DNA of 64,000 nt from Bacteroidales bacterium (GCA_020860515.1 JAJBUG010000039.1:82428-146427), one strand, 5' to 3'; positions 8,043-17,722 are shown, counted from the stretch's first letter. A program made the numbers and translations. The notes: generated from the letters alone by a model not told the origin.

Positions 8043-10886
8043 TCAGATTTTCTCAGTGACTGCCTTGCCATCGTAGTTGATGGTCACAGGCTTGGTACCA
8101 GCGGGATTTGAAGAGTCAATCTTCACTACATTGAACTTGCGGCTTTGAAGCATACCAGGAAATTCTCCATTGCGATCGCCTATTGTGATGGTGCCGGCTG
8201 CATCGTCCCACTTCATTGGGATAGTAGCATAGGCTCCCTTTTCGTAGTTGTAATTGAGATCTTCGTCCTCATATAGTGTGAACTCGCCATTGTCGCCAGC
8301 ATAAACATAGAGGGTTATGTCGTCGGCAGGCTTTTCACCGCTCCACTGCATGTCAGGACCCATAGGCACGATTGAACCTGAGCGAACGTAGAGAGGCATC
8401 TTTTCGTAGGGTGCAGCTACTGTGGCTTTTTGTCCGCCCTGCATAGGCTTGCCTGTGTAGAAGTCGTACCAGGTTGCGCCTGAGGGGAAGTAAACATCGC
8501 GTTCGCGAGCCTTATAGGTATATACAGGGGCTGCCATGAAGGCTTGGCCGAGCATAAATTGGTCGCCAACTTCGCGAGCTACAGGGTCATGAGTGAAGTC
8601 CATCACGAGCGGACGCATCATAGTGTAGTCGTCGAAATGCACTGCACCATTGAGGCTGTAAATATAAGGCATCAGGCGGTAACGCAGTTGCAGATAGTAA
8701 GCAATTGACTTGTAAGCTGGATGATTGTCGGGCGCGATGTTGTAAACTTCGCGGAAAGGCCATTGGCCGTGAGCGCGGAATAGGGGTGCGAATGAGCCGA
8801 ATTGGAACCAGCGAGTGTTGAGCTCACGCCATTCCTTCAGGTCTTCATTCTCTTTGCCAGTGTTGTTAAACTCTTGCTGAGCTGCTACATAGCGGTCCTC
8901 AACGCAGAATCCGCCGATATCCATTGTCCAGAATGGCACGCCACTCATAGCGAAATTAAGACCAGCTGAAATCTGAGCTTTCATGTCTTCCCAGCGAGTG
9001 GCGATGTCGCCGCTCCATGTGGCAGTGCTGTAGCGTTGCTGACCAGCAAAACCGCTGCGGGTAAGCAGGAACACACGCTTGTCGGGCTCTACGCCGCGCT
9101 GTCCATCGTAGATCGCCTCGGCGTTCATCAGAGCATAAGCATTGAAATATTTGGCTGATGGACCCAGGGCGGTGGGACCGCAGAGATCCTTGCGATATTG
9201 GATGTCAACGCAGTCACGCACATTGGGCTCGCTGGCGTCCATCCACCAAGCATCGATGCCAAGTGGATAATAGTGATCTTGAATCTGATGCCAGAAGAGC
9301 TTGCGAGCATCTGGGTCGTAAGCGTCGTAGAAAGATCCGAGGTAGCCCGGGCCAACCCAGTCGAGGATGCTATCCTTGATAGCCTGCTGGTACATCCAGC
9401 CATTCTTGTCAAATTCCTTGAAGTGCTCGGTGGTAGCGTAGAACTTGGGCCATACGCTTACCATCACGCGGCCATTGAGCTCGTGGATGCTGTCAACCAT
9501 TTCTTTGGGGTTGGGGAAGCGCACTGGGTCAAATTCGTGGCAGCCCCAGCTATCTTGCGGCCAGTGCAGCCAGTCGATTACGATGTTGTCGATAGGGAGG
9601 TTGCGCTTGCGGTATTCGCGGAGTGTAGAAAGCACTTCGTCGCGGGTGTTGTATTTTTCGCGGCTCTGCCAGTAGCCCATCACCCAGCGAGGCATTACCT
9701 GAGCTTTTCCAGTGAGGGTGCGGTAGCCATGGATTACATCGTCCATGTTGTCACCCGCGATGAAATAGTAGTCGATCATGTCCTGCATTTCGCCCCACCA
9801 GCGCATTTGGTTCTTAGTGGATTGGTCTTCGGGCAGATATGTGCGCAGACCACAATAGGCTACGCCGCCATTGGGCTCCCACTCAATAGTGATTGGGGTC
9901 TTTTTGCCTTTCTCGAGGTTGGCTGAGAATTTGTAGCTATTAGGATTCCAAGCAGTGCGCCAGCGCTGGGGCACCACCTCGTTGCCATCGATATTGACGG
10001 TCTGATAGCCTGAATAGTAGAGGATGAAGTTATGCTCACCATCTTCCTTGGGGGTAATGTAACCCTTATAGGTAACATGTGCGCCGTTGTAATCAAAGTC
10101 TTCAGGCATATTCACAACATGTCCAAGATTGCCACGCTCGAGATTCTCAAAGTTGAGGGCTGTCTCGCGGCGAGTAAGAGTTTTCCCATTTTTATCTACG
10201 TAGATGCCGGTGAGGGCCCCAGGCTGTCCATCTGCATCGGTGAGGTCGAATGCCTCGCCAAGCTGCAGATACTCGTTGGGGTTACCCCAGCGACAGAGAC
10301 TGTAGCTGTCCCACAAAATGCCGTAGTTCCCAGTTGATACTACCATCGGAACCGACACCTTGGTGTTGTATTGGAAGAGTTCTTCATTCTTGCCCTTATA
10401 GTTCCACTCATCGGCTTGATGCTGCCCCAGGCCGTAGATGCCCTCGTTGTCGTCGGGGCTTGCCCATGTCTGGCTTACGGTGTAGGCGTCAGTGCCCTCT
10501 ACGTTGATTGGGGTGAACGAGCGTCCGCCTGGATTTTCAGCCAGATAGAGCTGACCCTTCGAGTCATAGTAGCTCACTTGGCCATCGGCATAGTTGGCGG
10601 CAATGCTCATCGAGGGAGTGGAGATCACCACGCGGTTGTCCTCATCGGTCACTTTGAAATCTGTGTATGGCTCTTGTGGCACAGTGACGAGGCTTGCATC
10701 AGCAGCAAATTTCTTGTCGGGAGTAGCCGAGACGCGTGCGATTTTATCACCAATGACCTGGATGCGAACCTTGGCGCCGTTCTCTGGGGTAACGGTTACC
10801 GAGTTGCCGTCGACTTGATAGGGAGCCGATGCTCCACAGGCTGTCAGCGCAACCAGCAGGAAGGATGAAAAGATTGGCTTATTCAT
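8043..10886 (-). CDS. GH31 alpha-xylosidase/alpha-glucosidase lipoprotein with PA14 insert
   Basis: The 947-aa protein has a lipoprotein signal (LVALTACGAS, Cys about residue 17), so it is anchored in a membrane. A PA14-like domain is inserted at about residues 265-350 (YKGYITPKEDGEHNFILYYSG). The catalytic nucleophile is the Asp of WWMDASEP (about 549) and the acid/base Asp is in WSGDIATRWEDM (about 625). A PA14 insert at this place is known from alpha-xylosidases of xyloglucan loci (for example the Bacteroides ovatus GH31). It is the first gene of the GH31-GH2-GH3 operon, with a -7 box at 10946-10953. Alpha-xylosidase is the preferred reading. Confidence 0.88.
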   Translation of the reverse strand: MNKPIFSSFLLVALTACGASAPYQVDGNSVTVTPENGAKVRIQVIGDKIARVSATPDKKFAADASLVTVPQEPYTDFKVTDEDNRVVISTPSMSIAANYADGQVSYYDSKGQLYLAENPGGRSFTPINVEGTDAYTVSQTWASPDDNEGIYGLGQHQADEWNYKGKNEELFQYNTKVSVPMVVSTGNYGILWDSYSLCRWGNPNEYLQLGEAFDLTDADGQPGALTGIYVDKNGKTLTRRETALNFENLERGNLGHVVNMPEDFDYNGAHVTYKGYITPKEDGEHNFILYYSGYQTVNIDGNEVVPQRWRTAWNPNSYKFSANLEKGKKTPITIEWEPNGGVAYCGLRTYLPEDQSTKNQMRWWGEMQDMIDYYFIAGDNMDDVIHGYRTLTGKAQVMPRWVMGYWQSREKYNTRDEVLSTLREYRKRNLPIDNIVIDWLHWPQDSWGCHEFDPVRFPNPKEMVDSIHELNGRVMVSVWPKFYATTEHFKEFDKNGWMYQQAIKDSILDWVGPGYLGSFYDAYDPDARKLFWHQIQDHYYPLGIDAWWMDASEPNVRDCVDIQYRKDLCGPTALGPSAKYFNAYALMNAEAIYDGQRGVEPDKRVFLLTRSGFAGQQRYSTATWSGDIATRWEDMKAQISAGLNFAMSGVPFWTMDIGGFCVEDRYVAAQQEFNNTGKENEDLKEWRELNTRWFQFGSFAPLFRAHGQWPFREVYNIAPDNHPAYKSIAYYLQLRYRLMPYIYSLNGAVHFDDYTMMRPLVMDFTHDPVAREVGDQFMLGQAFMAAPVYTYKARERDVYFPSGATWYDFYTGKPMQGGQKATVAAPYEKMPLYVRSGSIVPMGPDMQWSGEKPADDITLYVYAGDNGEFTLYEDEDLNYNYEKGAYATIPMKWDDAAGTITIGDRNGEFPGMLQSRKFNVVKIDSSNPAGTKPVTINYDGKAVTEKI

Positions 10887-10945
10887 GAAATTAAATAATT
10901 GGTAGAAACTTCTAAGTAATAATTTTGAGGTATTTTTTTCTATGG

Positions 10946-10953
10946 CAAAGTTA
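10946..10953 (-). promoter_or_regulatory. -7 element of the GH31-GH2-GH3 operon
   Basis: On the minus strand this reads TAACTTTG, 59 bp before the GH31 start codon. No clear -33 element is seen, which fits a promoter needing an activator such as the adjacent regulator. Confidence 0.5.
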
Positions 10954-11091
10954 CTACAAAATATTCACTTGCAGGTAAAATATTGTACCTAATAATATTG
11001 TGAAATGTTAACCAATTCTACCAATTTGTTAACTTTATGGGTCAAAAATGTTATATCAGAAATATTGCCCAACGACTTAGGAGCGGGAATG

Positions 11092-14000
11092 TCATGATTT
11101 CTTGGCCAGAGCCGAAGTGCGATAATCTGTAGGAGTGACACCTGTGCGTTCCTTGAAAAGGGTACTAAAGTAACGTTGGCTGCGGAACCCCAGATGCTCG
11201 GCAATTTCACTGATCGACAAAGCTTCGTTGGCAAGCATGTTTTTGGCTTGGCTCAGCCTGAAGTCTGAGATATACTGCCCTATGCTTTTGCCAGTGATTT
11301 GGCGGACGCGCGCATAGAACGAAGTGCGGCCCATGGCCATCTTTTTAGCCAGAAATTCAACACCGAAATCCTGATGGGAAATATTTTCGGTGAGCAGGCG
11401 GTTTAGCTCGATGATGAAGGATTCGTCGGAATTGGTCAGCGCCTTATCACCTACGGTGTCGGCAAGGGTCTTTTTGTCGTATCTACGCCTCATGATTGAT
11501 CGGTTCATCAGCAAGTTTTTGCAGCGGCTTACCAGCACATCCACATCGAATGGCTTAGAGAGATAGCTATCGGCTCCATGGATGTAACTCTTGTGCTTTT
11601 CGCTCTCGGCATTTCCCGAGGTAAGAAGCATCACAGGAATATGGCGGTAAGCCTCTGATTTTTTTATCTCTCTGCACAGCTCGAATCCATTTTCACCTTT
11701 TAATGCCACATCGGCAATTACAATGTCGGGGTGTGAGTTTTTGATTATAACCTTGGCTTCGGCAGCATCGTGGGCCTGCATAACCTCGCGGAACATTGCT
11801 TGCAGCTGGCTTACGATGTAGGCGCAGAGTTTCTCATTTTCTTCCACTACTAATGCTGAATATGGCGTAACATCGAAATCATCTACCACATTCTTTTCTT
11901 CTGCATCGTTAACCTTAGATTTGGGCGCGGTTTTCTTCTCTTCGGCTTGCTCCATGTGGGTCACCAGGTCTTTTGACTCAGGCAAGGTGTCAATGATGTC
12001 GCGCATCTGCAATGAGGAATGGTAAATATCCTCCAATTCGTTGGCTGTATCGTGCTGCCCGCTGTGACGCAGACGCTCCAGCAGCGAATTGAGGGGCGAC
12101 ATCACCAAGGCGAGCGGTGTGCGGAGTTCGGAATGGAGGCGAGTGAGGAAAGCAATCTTGTCCTCAAGAGCTTCGTTCTTAATTTTGTCGATTTTTTTCT
12201 GTCGCCTGATATGAAAATAGATTAAAAGCCCTGCTATGATGCCAAAAAGGATAATTGCATAAATTGTTATAGCCCACCAGCTAAGCCACAAGGGAGCATG
12301 CACGTCGAGCGTGACAAGAAGCGTAGGGGCTGACCATTTGCCATCGCCCAGGTTGTAGGCAGCATACACTTGATAATGGCCTGGAGGCATCATGCTAAGC
12401 GAAAGCGCACGGTCGAAGGTTTCTACTTTGAAATCTCGGTTGAAACCGTCGATGGTATAGCGGAATAGTTTGTTGCGACGCCCGCTGTTGTCGTGGTCGA
12501 TTACTTTGATAGTAATCGATGAGTGGTCATTTGGCACATCGATTGTGTTGTCATCGCCCAAGGCCATGCGCTTGTTGTCAACCAGCACCTCAGATAGGGA
12601 TAGGATAGTGTTGGATGGCTGCTCTATCAGATGATCGATGTCCTGCCGATCAATCTTGAGCATGCCGTTGACCCCTCCCAGCAGCAGACAATCCTCAGTC
12701 AGGAGTTGAGCCTTATTGATGAATTGATTAGGAGCCACCCCGTCGGCGGAATCAAATACTGTGACGGTTTCACCGTTGAGGAGATATAGACGGTTGTCGG
12801 CTCCAATCCATACTCGGTCGTCCTCCAAGGCCAGAGAGTTGATATTATGGATATGGTCAGTTTTAATGGTTTTGGTAGTCTTGTTGGCTAAGTCGTGCTT
12901 TTCCAAACCTTTGGCGGTGGCTATCCACAGAGCGGACTTGCCATCGTAGGCAGCGCATTTCATCACATCCTTGCATCGCATTATCACTCCGCATGTGTCC
13001 ACTGCGGAATCGTAACGGTAGATGTGATGCTTGTCATGAAGCAGCAGTTTCTTGCCATCGTTATAGAGAGGGTTGAGTTTCTCTGGCACTCCTCGGATGG
13101 CGGTGAAAGTAGCCAGGTCCGCCTTGTTGCCCTTGGGATCAACGATGCAAATCACATCATTGACAGTAACAATCCTCCCGTCATCGAGGGCAAATAGCTC
13201 GGTCGAAGATGTTTTGTTGGCAGCTAAGTCGGTTACGCGCTTGAATGATGGTGGCACTTGGGTTAGTGCGCCAGTATGGATATTGAGCAATCGCAATTCT
13301 TTGTTGTATATGGCCAGAAGCAGATGGTCAGGATCGTAGCGAACGATTGATGTTACCTTCAACCCATCGGTCGAGGAATAGGGCTTGAAGGATTCGGTGG
13401 CAGGGTCAAAAATCGCTACTCCCTCGCCATCAACTCCTACCCATACATTGCCAGTCTCTGGGTCAGGCAGCAGTGAAGTGACTGTGAATCCGAAGCGCGA
13501 CATTACATTATTCCATTGAGTGAAAGTGCGCATCGGCACTTCGTAGAGGCAAAGCACGCCATGGCGAAGCGTCCCAGCAAAAAGTCCGCAGCCTTGGTCT
13601 TTGCTTAGGCAGAGGATTGTGTTGTTTTTGAGACCATTGGTCAGATTGTTGAGGTTGGAGACTCTCATAGTGCGAGTGTCGATAATGTCGAGTCCCCGCT
13701 CAGTGCCGATGCACATATAGTGTTCGTATTCTATCATGTCGAGCACGATGTCGCTCGACAGCTGGGAGTTCCCTGTGGATATTTCTTGGATCAGATTGCC
13801 CGAATGGTCATATTTTTGTATTCCTTGGCCAAATGGAGCTGCCCAGAGGTTGCCACGGCTATCGACAGTGGCTGCACGGATATTTTTCTCGGCACAGAAG
13901 TTTAGGCGACGGATAGTTGACTTTCGGTTGTCGTAAAGCCAGAGTCCGTCCCAGCGAGTTTGTAGTATGTATTGTCCGCGTTGCCATTGAGGAAGTATCG

Positions 14001-14505
14001 AAGTGTAGGCAGTGGCCGAGCCTCCTGACGTAGGCATTTCATTAAGCTGCCTATTATAACTATTGTAGAGATACAGTTTGCCCATTCCGCCGATTAAGGT
14101 GCCATGGTCGGTTGTGCGTGCGCATCGAGCGATTACTTCCTTGTCTTTGAATGTGATTGGTAAAAAGGTATCGGTGGTGTAGTCATAGCGCGCCAGACCA
14201 TGCGAAAAGCCAATGAGCAGGTCGCCATTAGAATCGAGGCAGAGAAACTCTACGAAATTGTCGGGGATAGAGCCGGGCGCACCATTGGCGAAGTAATTGG
14301 TTACTGTAGAATTGTCATAACGGTTAAGGCCATAATCGGTGCCGATCCACAGATAGCCCTTGGTGTCGCGCAGCACGCAGTGCACCGAGCTCTGAGAGAG
14401 CCCCGTGTCCAAGGTTATGGGCATAAGCAGGAACTCCGACGCTGAGGCCAACGAGGTAGCCAGCAATATCAGCATCCCTGCCATAAAAATCCTAAGACGT
14501 TCCAT
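11092..14505 (-). CDS. HTCS-like hybrid regulator lacking the HATPase domain
   Basis: The 1137-aa protein has a signal peptide, two periplasmic beta-propellers of Reg_prop repeats (LWIGTDYGLNRYD, LLIGFSHGLARYD and so on), a Y_Y_Y domain (about 655-735) and one membrane helix (about 738-768). A vestigial HisKA helix (about 785-850), a receiver domain (about 880-1000) and an AraC-type DNA-binding domain (about 1035-1130) follow. Canonical HTCS proteins carry about 110 residues of HATPase between HisKA and receiver; here only about 30 residues remain. The H-box reads HSELRTPL where the family has SHEFRTPL, so Ser occupies the phospho-His position. The acidic pair of the receiver is EE (VVEENEKL), while the phospho-Asp (IADVAL) and Lys (SKPF) remain. 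It probably senses a glycan fragment and controls the hydrolase operon beside it. Confidence 0.9.
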   Translation of the reverse strand: MERLRIFMAGMLILLATSLASASEFLLMPITLDTGLSQSSVHCVLRDTKGYLWIGTDYGLNRYDNSTVTNYFANGAPGSIPDNFVEFLCLDSNGDLLIGFSHGLARYDYTTDTFLPITFKDKEVIARCARTTDHGTLIGGMGKLYLYNSYNRQLNEMPTSGGSATAYTSILPQWQRGQYILQTRWDGLWLYDNRKSTIRRLNFCAEKNIRAATVDSRGNLWAAPFGQGIQKYDHSGNLIQEISTGNSQLSSDIVLDMIEYEHYMCIGTERGLDIIDTRTMRVSNLNNLTNGLKNNTILCLSKDQGCGLFAGTLRHGVLCLYEVPMRTFTQWNNVMSRFGFTVTSLLPDPETGNVWVGVDGEGVAIFDPATESFKPYSSTDGLKVTSIVRYDPDHLLLAIYNKELRLLNIHTGALTQVPPSFKRVTDLAANKTSSTELFALDDGRIVTVNDVICIVDPKGNKADLATFTAIRGVPEKLNPLYNDGKKLLLHDKHHIYRYDSAVDTCGVIMRCKDVMKCAAYDGKSALWIATAKGLEKHDLANKTTKTIKTDHIHNINSLALEDDRVWIGADNRLYLLNGETVTVFDSADGVAPNQFINKAQLLTEDCLLLGGVNGMLKIDRQDIDHLIEQPSNTILSLSEVLVDNKRMALGDDNTIDVPNDHSSITIKVIDHDNSGRRNKLFRYTIDGFNRDFKVETFDRALSLSMMPPGHYQVYAAYNLGDGKWSAPTLLVTLDVHAPLWLSWWAITIYAIILFGIIAGLLIYFHIRRQKKIDKIKNEALEDKIAFLTRLHSELRTPLALVMSPLNSLLERLRHSGQHDTANELEDIYHSSLQMRDIIDTLPESKDLVTHMEQAEEKKTAPKSKVNDAEEKNVVDDFDVTPYSALVVEENEKLCAYIVSQLQAMFREVMQAHDAAEAKVIIKNSHPDIVIADVALKGENGFELCREIKKSEAYRHIPVMLLTSGNAESEKHKSYIHGADSYLSKPFDVDVLVSRCKNLLMNRSIMRRRYDKKTLADTVGDKALTNSDESFIIELNRLLTENISHQDFGVEFLAKKMAMGRTSFYARVRQITGKSIGQYISDFRLSQAKNMLANEALSISEIAEHLGFRSQRYFSTLFKERTGVTPTDYRTSALAKKS

Positions 14506-14689
14506 CCTCTGCGTTTTTTAGGCCTTATACCTAATATAACGCTTTTAAAATAAGATATCCCCATAAAAGTGGAATTTTAGACACTTTTATGAGAATATTG
14601 ACGTTTTTTTTCGATAATATAATAGGATTTAGTTTTCATTGAAGAAAATACTGACAGGTAAATTTTGCTTCTACCACAAAGTTTGACTC

Positions 14690-14716
14690 AAAGGACCCCG
14701 AAGATTTGGGGCCTTT
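14690..14716. terminator. Hairpin between the HTCS-like gene and the second AAA ATPase gene
   Basis: AAAGG-CCCC (14690-14699) pairs with GGGG-CCTTT (14708-14716) around an 8-nt loop, with one bulged A. It lies just downstream of the minus-strand ATPase gene that ends at 14768, so it probably terminates that transcript. Confidence 0.45.
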
Positions 14717-14767
14717 ATGTTGAGTGTTATTTATGGAAGGCGGAGAGAGACTGGCACAGGGGATTTT

Positions 14768-15895
14768 CTATTTGAATATGCGTTGTTTTAACCAAATAGG
14801 CAAAATCGGATCCAAAAAGCTTGAGCCTTCACGAGTTATATCAACAATTTCCTTTTCACTAAGTGCGCGTTGGATGTACTTGATGTTAGAGGACGTGCCT
14901 AATCGGTATTTTTTGAGAATTTCGGATCGTGAGAAGCCAGTGGTGACTCCTTGGGTCATGGCCTCAAGATAAGCCATTTGACAAGGGGTCAAATCGGTTA
15001 TGGTCTTTTCATAAAGAGCTGAATTCTGGGAAATGAGCAAATCTAATGCCATCTCCATTGCATGGTCGTCCGCTTCTGGGTTTGAGGCAAGCCATACCAA
15101 TGATGCTAATTGCTGCACATAGGCAGAATTACCATCAACAGTCCTTACAATTTGAGATGCATAGTCAGCAGAGATCTTTTTGCCAGTGGACTCAAATCTT
15201 TCCATAATAAAGCTTACCCATTTGTCTTCGGGAATCTTAGAAAGGATAATCATGTCACCGAATTTGTAAAAGGGCATACTGGTGTTTTGGAAAAGCTCAA
15301 TCATCATGTGGCGTTTGCTTCCAAACATGCAATAGGACACATCTTGATGATGTTGCCAATGGCTGCGCATGATTTTTTGGAAGCGAACAGAATCTCTAAA
15401 CTCTCCAATTTGTTGAAATTCATCAATGCATACCACCACATGTTTACCCTTTTCGTTTGCTATCTTTTGGGGCATGTCCAATATTTTGTCAACTTCAGGA
15501 TTGCTTGTGTCGAAATTCAATGATATTGAGAAGTCATTCATCGGGTCAGTGCCAAATGAAAATTTAGGTGAAAGACTGGATAGGAACTTCCTTCCCATTG
15601 CTAACCATTCCTCAAATTTGGTGGAGGTTTGTTTTATCAATTCAGTAGATAGCTTATTACAAAAGTCAACCTCGTCACGACACATAAATACATCCACGTA
15701 CACAATGAGTATTTCCGATTTATCGACCATCGATGCAGCTTTGGTGACTAAAGATGTCTTACCCATTCGGCGTGGTGATATCAGGATGGTATTTATCCCA
15801 TGGCTAAAATTACCTACTAATCGAGCAGTTTCCTCCTCTCGATCAGTGAAATACTCACCAGTGGCCTCTTTGCCATAAACAAAAGGTGTTATCAT
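14768..15895 (-). CDS. AAA family ATPase (ExoA-like ATP-binding protein), copy 2
   Basis: This 375-aa protein is collinear with the ATPase at 1350-2474. It opens MITPFVYGKE with a DREEE motif, has Walker A SPRRMGKTS (about residues 40-48), Walker B VVCIDEFQQI with the Asp intact (about 150-158) and the sensor-like GSKRHMM. It ends in a winged-helix-like region and DPILPIWLKQR. Unlike copy 1 it has all the residues expected for ATP hydrolysis. A -7 box TATTTTTG sits just upstream at 15924-15931. It is a single-gene unit; its role is unknown. Confidence 0.82.
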   Translation of the reverse strand: MITPFVYGKEATGEYFTDREEETARLVGNFSHGINTILISPRRMGKTSLVTKAASMVDKSEILIVYVDVFMCRDEVDFCNKLSTELIKQTSTKFEEWLAMGRKFLSSLSPKFSFGTDPMNDFSISLNFDTSNPEVDKILDMPQKIANEKGKHVVVCIDEFQQIGEFRDSVRFQKIMRSHWQHHQDVSYCMFGSKRHMMIELFQNTSMPFYKFGDMIILSKIPEDKWVSFIMERFESTGKKISADYASQIVRTVDGNSAYVQQLASLVWLASNPEADDHAMEMALDLLISQNSALYEKTITDLTPCQMAYLEAMTQGVTTGFSRSEILKKYRLGTSSNIKYIQRALSEKEIVDITREGSSFLDPILPIWLKQRIFK

Positions 15896-15923
15896 AAGAA
15901 TTGTAAATTAGTAGTTGATATGG

Positions 15924-15955
15924 CAAAAATACTAATTATTTCTCAATCCTCCAAC
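15924..15955 (-). promoter_or_regulatory. Promoter of AAA ATPase copy 2
   Basis: On the minus strand GTTGG (15955-15951) and TATTTTTG (15931-15924) are separated by 19 bp. The -7 box lies 28 bp before the start codon. Confidence 0.6.
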
Positions 15956-15970
15956 TTTTCAAAGAAGTTT

Positions 15971-16020
15971 CTTTGAAAGAAGTTCCTTTGAAAGTAAATA
16001 CTTTGAAAGAAGTTGCTTTG
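15971..16020. repeat. 15-bp tandem repeat, 3.3 copies
   Basis: Units at 15971, 15986 and 16001 share CTTTGAAAG followed by AAGTTC, TAAATA or AAGTTG, and a fourth unit stops after CTTTG. The array sits between the tyrosine phosphatase stop codon and the promoter of the ATPase gene. Confidence 0.85.
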
Positions 16021-16087
16021 TATTTTAACATATTTTACGTATTTAGAAATACGAAAATCGATTAAAAATCGTATTGTATGAATTGTA

Positions 16088-16573
16088 TTAAAAAAGATGG
16101 TCGATTAAGCCTTGGCAGGCATCTTCGAGCAGGTCGAGAGCGTAGTCAAAATCACGTGTTGTACCATAATAAGGGTCAGGCACTGTGGCAGGACGCGGCC
16201 TGATGGTAGAATATGCAGTCATGCGCACTACTTTTTTCTGTGCTTCAGCTGATGGAGCCAGCCGCTTCAATGCTTTTACGTTTTCTTCGTCCATGCCTAT
16301 GATAAGGTCAAAGCGGTCAAAATCTTTCTTAGTGATCTGACGCGCATGGTGGGTGAGATTATAGCCACGCGTGGCGGCAGCGGTGCGCATGCGTCGGTCA
16401 GGCAAATCTCCTACATGCCAATTGCCTAATCCTGCACTGTCAATCTCAATCTGATCATCAAGGCCTTTTTCTTGTGCCTGCTTGCGCATTACACCTTCGG
16501 CTGCTGGGCTGCGGCATATATTGCCAAGGCATACAAATAATATCTTTATTGGCTTCGTTGCTTCGTTACTCAT
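16088..16573 (-). CDS. Low-molecular-weight protein tyrosine phosphatase
   Basis: This 161-aa enzyme carries the phosphate-binding loop CLGNICR at residues 15-21, followed by SPAAEG. The general-acid Asp is in VPDPYYG (about residue 132). Length and motif order match the family. It would hydrolyse phosphotyrosine in the cytoplasm. In Bacteroidetes such enzymes often oppose tyrosine kinases of capsule export, but no kinase or capsule gene is nearby. The gene stands alone between two promoters. Confidence 0.92.
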   Translation of the reverse strand: MSNEATKPIKILFVCLGNICRSPAAEGVMRKQAQEKGLDDQIEIDSAGLGNWHVGDLPDRRMRTAAATRGYNLTHHARQITKKDFDRFDLIIGMDEENVKALKRLAPSAEAQKKVVRMTAYSTIRPRPATVPDPYYGTTRDFDYALDLLEDACQGLIDHLF

Positions 16574-16725
16574 TTGAAAATTGTTTTGAAAAGGAAATTT
16601 TAGGTCATTTCTATTATCTTATTACGGCATTTTCACCTTGAATAATGTGTAAAATGGAAGTTTTAACATAAAATTAACAATTGGAATACTTCTTATTGAG
16701 TTTATAAAATTCCAACAAAAAGCAG

Positions 16726-16733
16726 TATCTTTG
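16726..16733 (+). promoter_or_regulatory. -7 element of the CDF transporter gene
   Basis: TATCTTTG followed by C lies 22 bp before the start codon at 16756. No clear -33 element is visible. Confidence 0.5.
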
Positions 16734-16755
16734 CAATGTATTTAATCTGATAAAA

Positions 16756-17703
16756 ATGGCAGAAAGCAAGATATCGGCTGAGGGGGCTGTGAAAATAGCT
16801 CGCAAAGTGACATGGGTAGGGTTTTGGTGCAATGCCGTATTAGGCATGGCCAAGATTCTTGGTGGTGTGTTGGGGCGAAGCGGAGCCTTGATTGCTGATG
16901 GCGTGCATTCATTTTCTGACTTTGCCAGCGATATTTTAGTGCTTGCTATGGTAGGAATAGCCCGGAGGAAACCTGACAAAAACCACGAGTTTGGCCATGG
17001 CAAATACGAAACGCTTGCTACCGTGCTATTATCATTGGTGCTGTTGGCAGTGTCAATCGGAATTTTTGTAGAAGCGCTGGATAAAATCATAGCGGTGGCT
17101 CAGGGCGAAGTAATCCCTAAGCCAGGAGCCATTGCTTTGGCAATATGCGTAGTGTCAATTGTGGTGAAAGAATGGCTGTTTCAATATACTCGCGCAGCAG
17201 GGCGCCGCATTCATAGCGAGGCTGTGATAGCCAATGCTTGGCATCATCGCAGCGATGCTTTTTCTTCGATCGCCACCCTTGTAGGCGTGGGAGGCGCAAT
17301 GTTTTTAGGACAGCATTGGCGAATACTCGACCCAATCGCAGCTCTTATCGTTTCGATTTTCATTGCTATTGTAAGTGTGCGCCTTGCTGGTCCCGCTCTT
17401 AGCGAACTGCTTGGCAAATCCTTGCCCGAAGAGGATCAAGGGCGCATTTGTGAAGTGCTAAAGGAGGCTCCAGGAGTGATCACTTACCATCATCTGCGCA
17501 CATGCCGCTCGGGAGCTGACGTGATAATAGACCTGCACCTTAAGGTGGATGGAGCCCTCACAGTAGACGAGGCACATCAAATAGCCACCGAGGTGGAACA
17601 TTCAATCCAAGCGCTTTACCCCGATGTCACAGCCATGGTCAACACCCATATCGAACCATATCAAGGGCAGAAAATCATGGAAGATGGCTCATGCGAGGAT
17701 TAG
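16756..17703 (+). CDS. Cation diffusion facilitator (CDF) family metal transporter
   Basis: The 315-aa protein has the CDF fold: six membrane helices and a cytoplasmic C-terminal domain. The first metal-binding set is in ADGVHSFSDFASD (about residues 47-59) and the second in HHRSD (about 162-166), so both metal-site helices are intact. The C-terminal domain has the usual dimer-site His residues (HHLRTCRSG, VNTHIEP). It should export Zn(II), Fe(II) or Mn(II) from the cytoplasm by proton exchange; the metal cannot be told from sequence. It converges with the EamA gene, 19 bp apart. Confidence 0.92.
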   Translation: MAESKISAEGAVKIARKVTWVGFWCNAVLGMAKILGGVLGRSGALIADGVHSFSDFASDILVLAMVGIARRKPDKNHEFGHGKYETLATVLLSLVLLAVSIGIFVEALDKIIAVAQGEVIPKPGAIALAICVVSIVVKEWLFQYTRAAGRRIHSEAVIANAWHHRSDAFSSIATLVGVGGAMFLGQHWRILDPIAALIVSIFIAIVSVRLAGPALSELLGKSLPEEDQGRICEVLKEAPGVITYHHLRTCRSGADVIIDLHLKVDGALTVDEAHQIATEVEHSIQALYPDVTAMVNTHIEPYQGQKIMEDGSCED

Positions 17704-17722
17704 AAGACGAATTTTCCACAGT

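Noticed and set aside
9198..9926. 242-codon plus-strand frame inside the GH31 gene
   Set aside because: It is antisense to the catalytic core of a well-supported hydrolase and has no motif.
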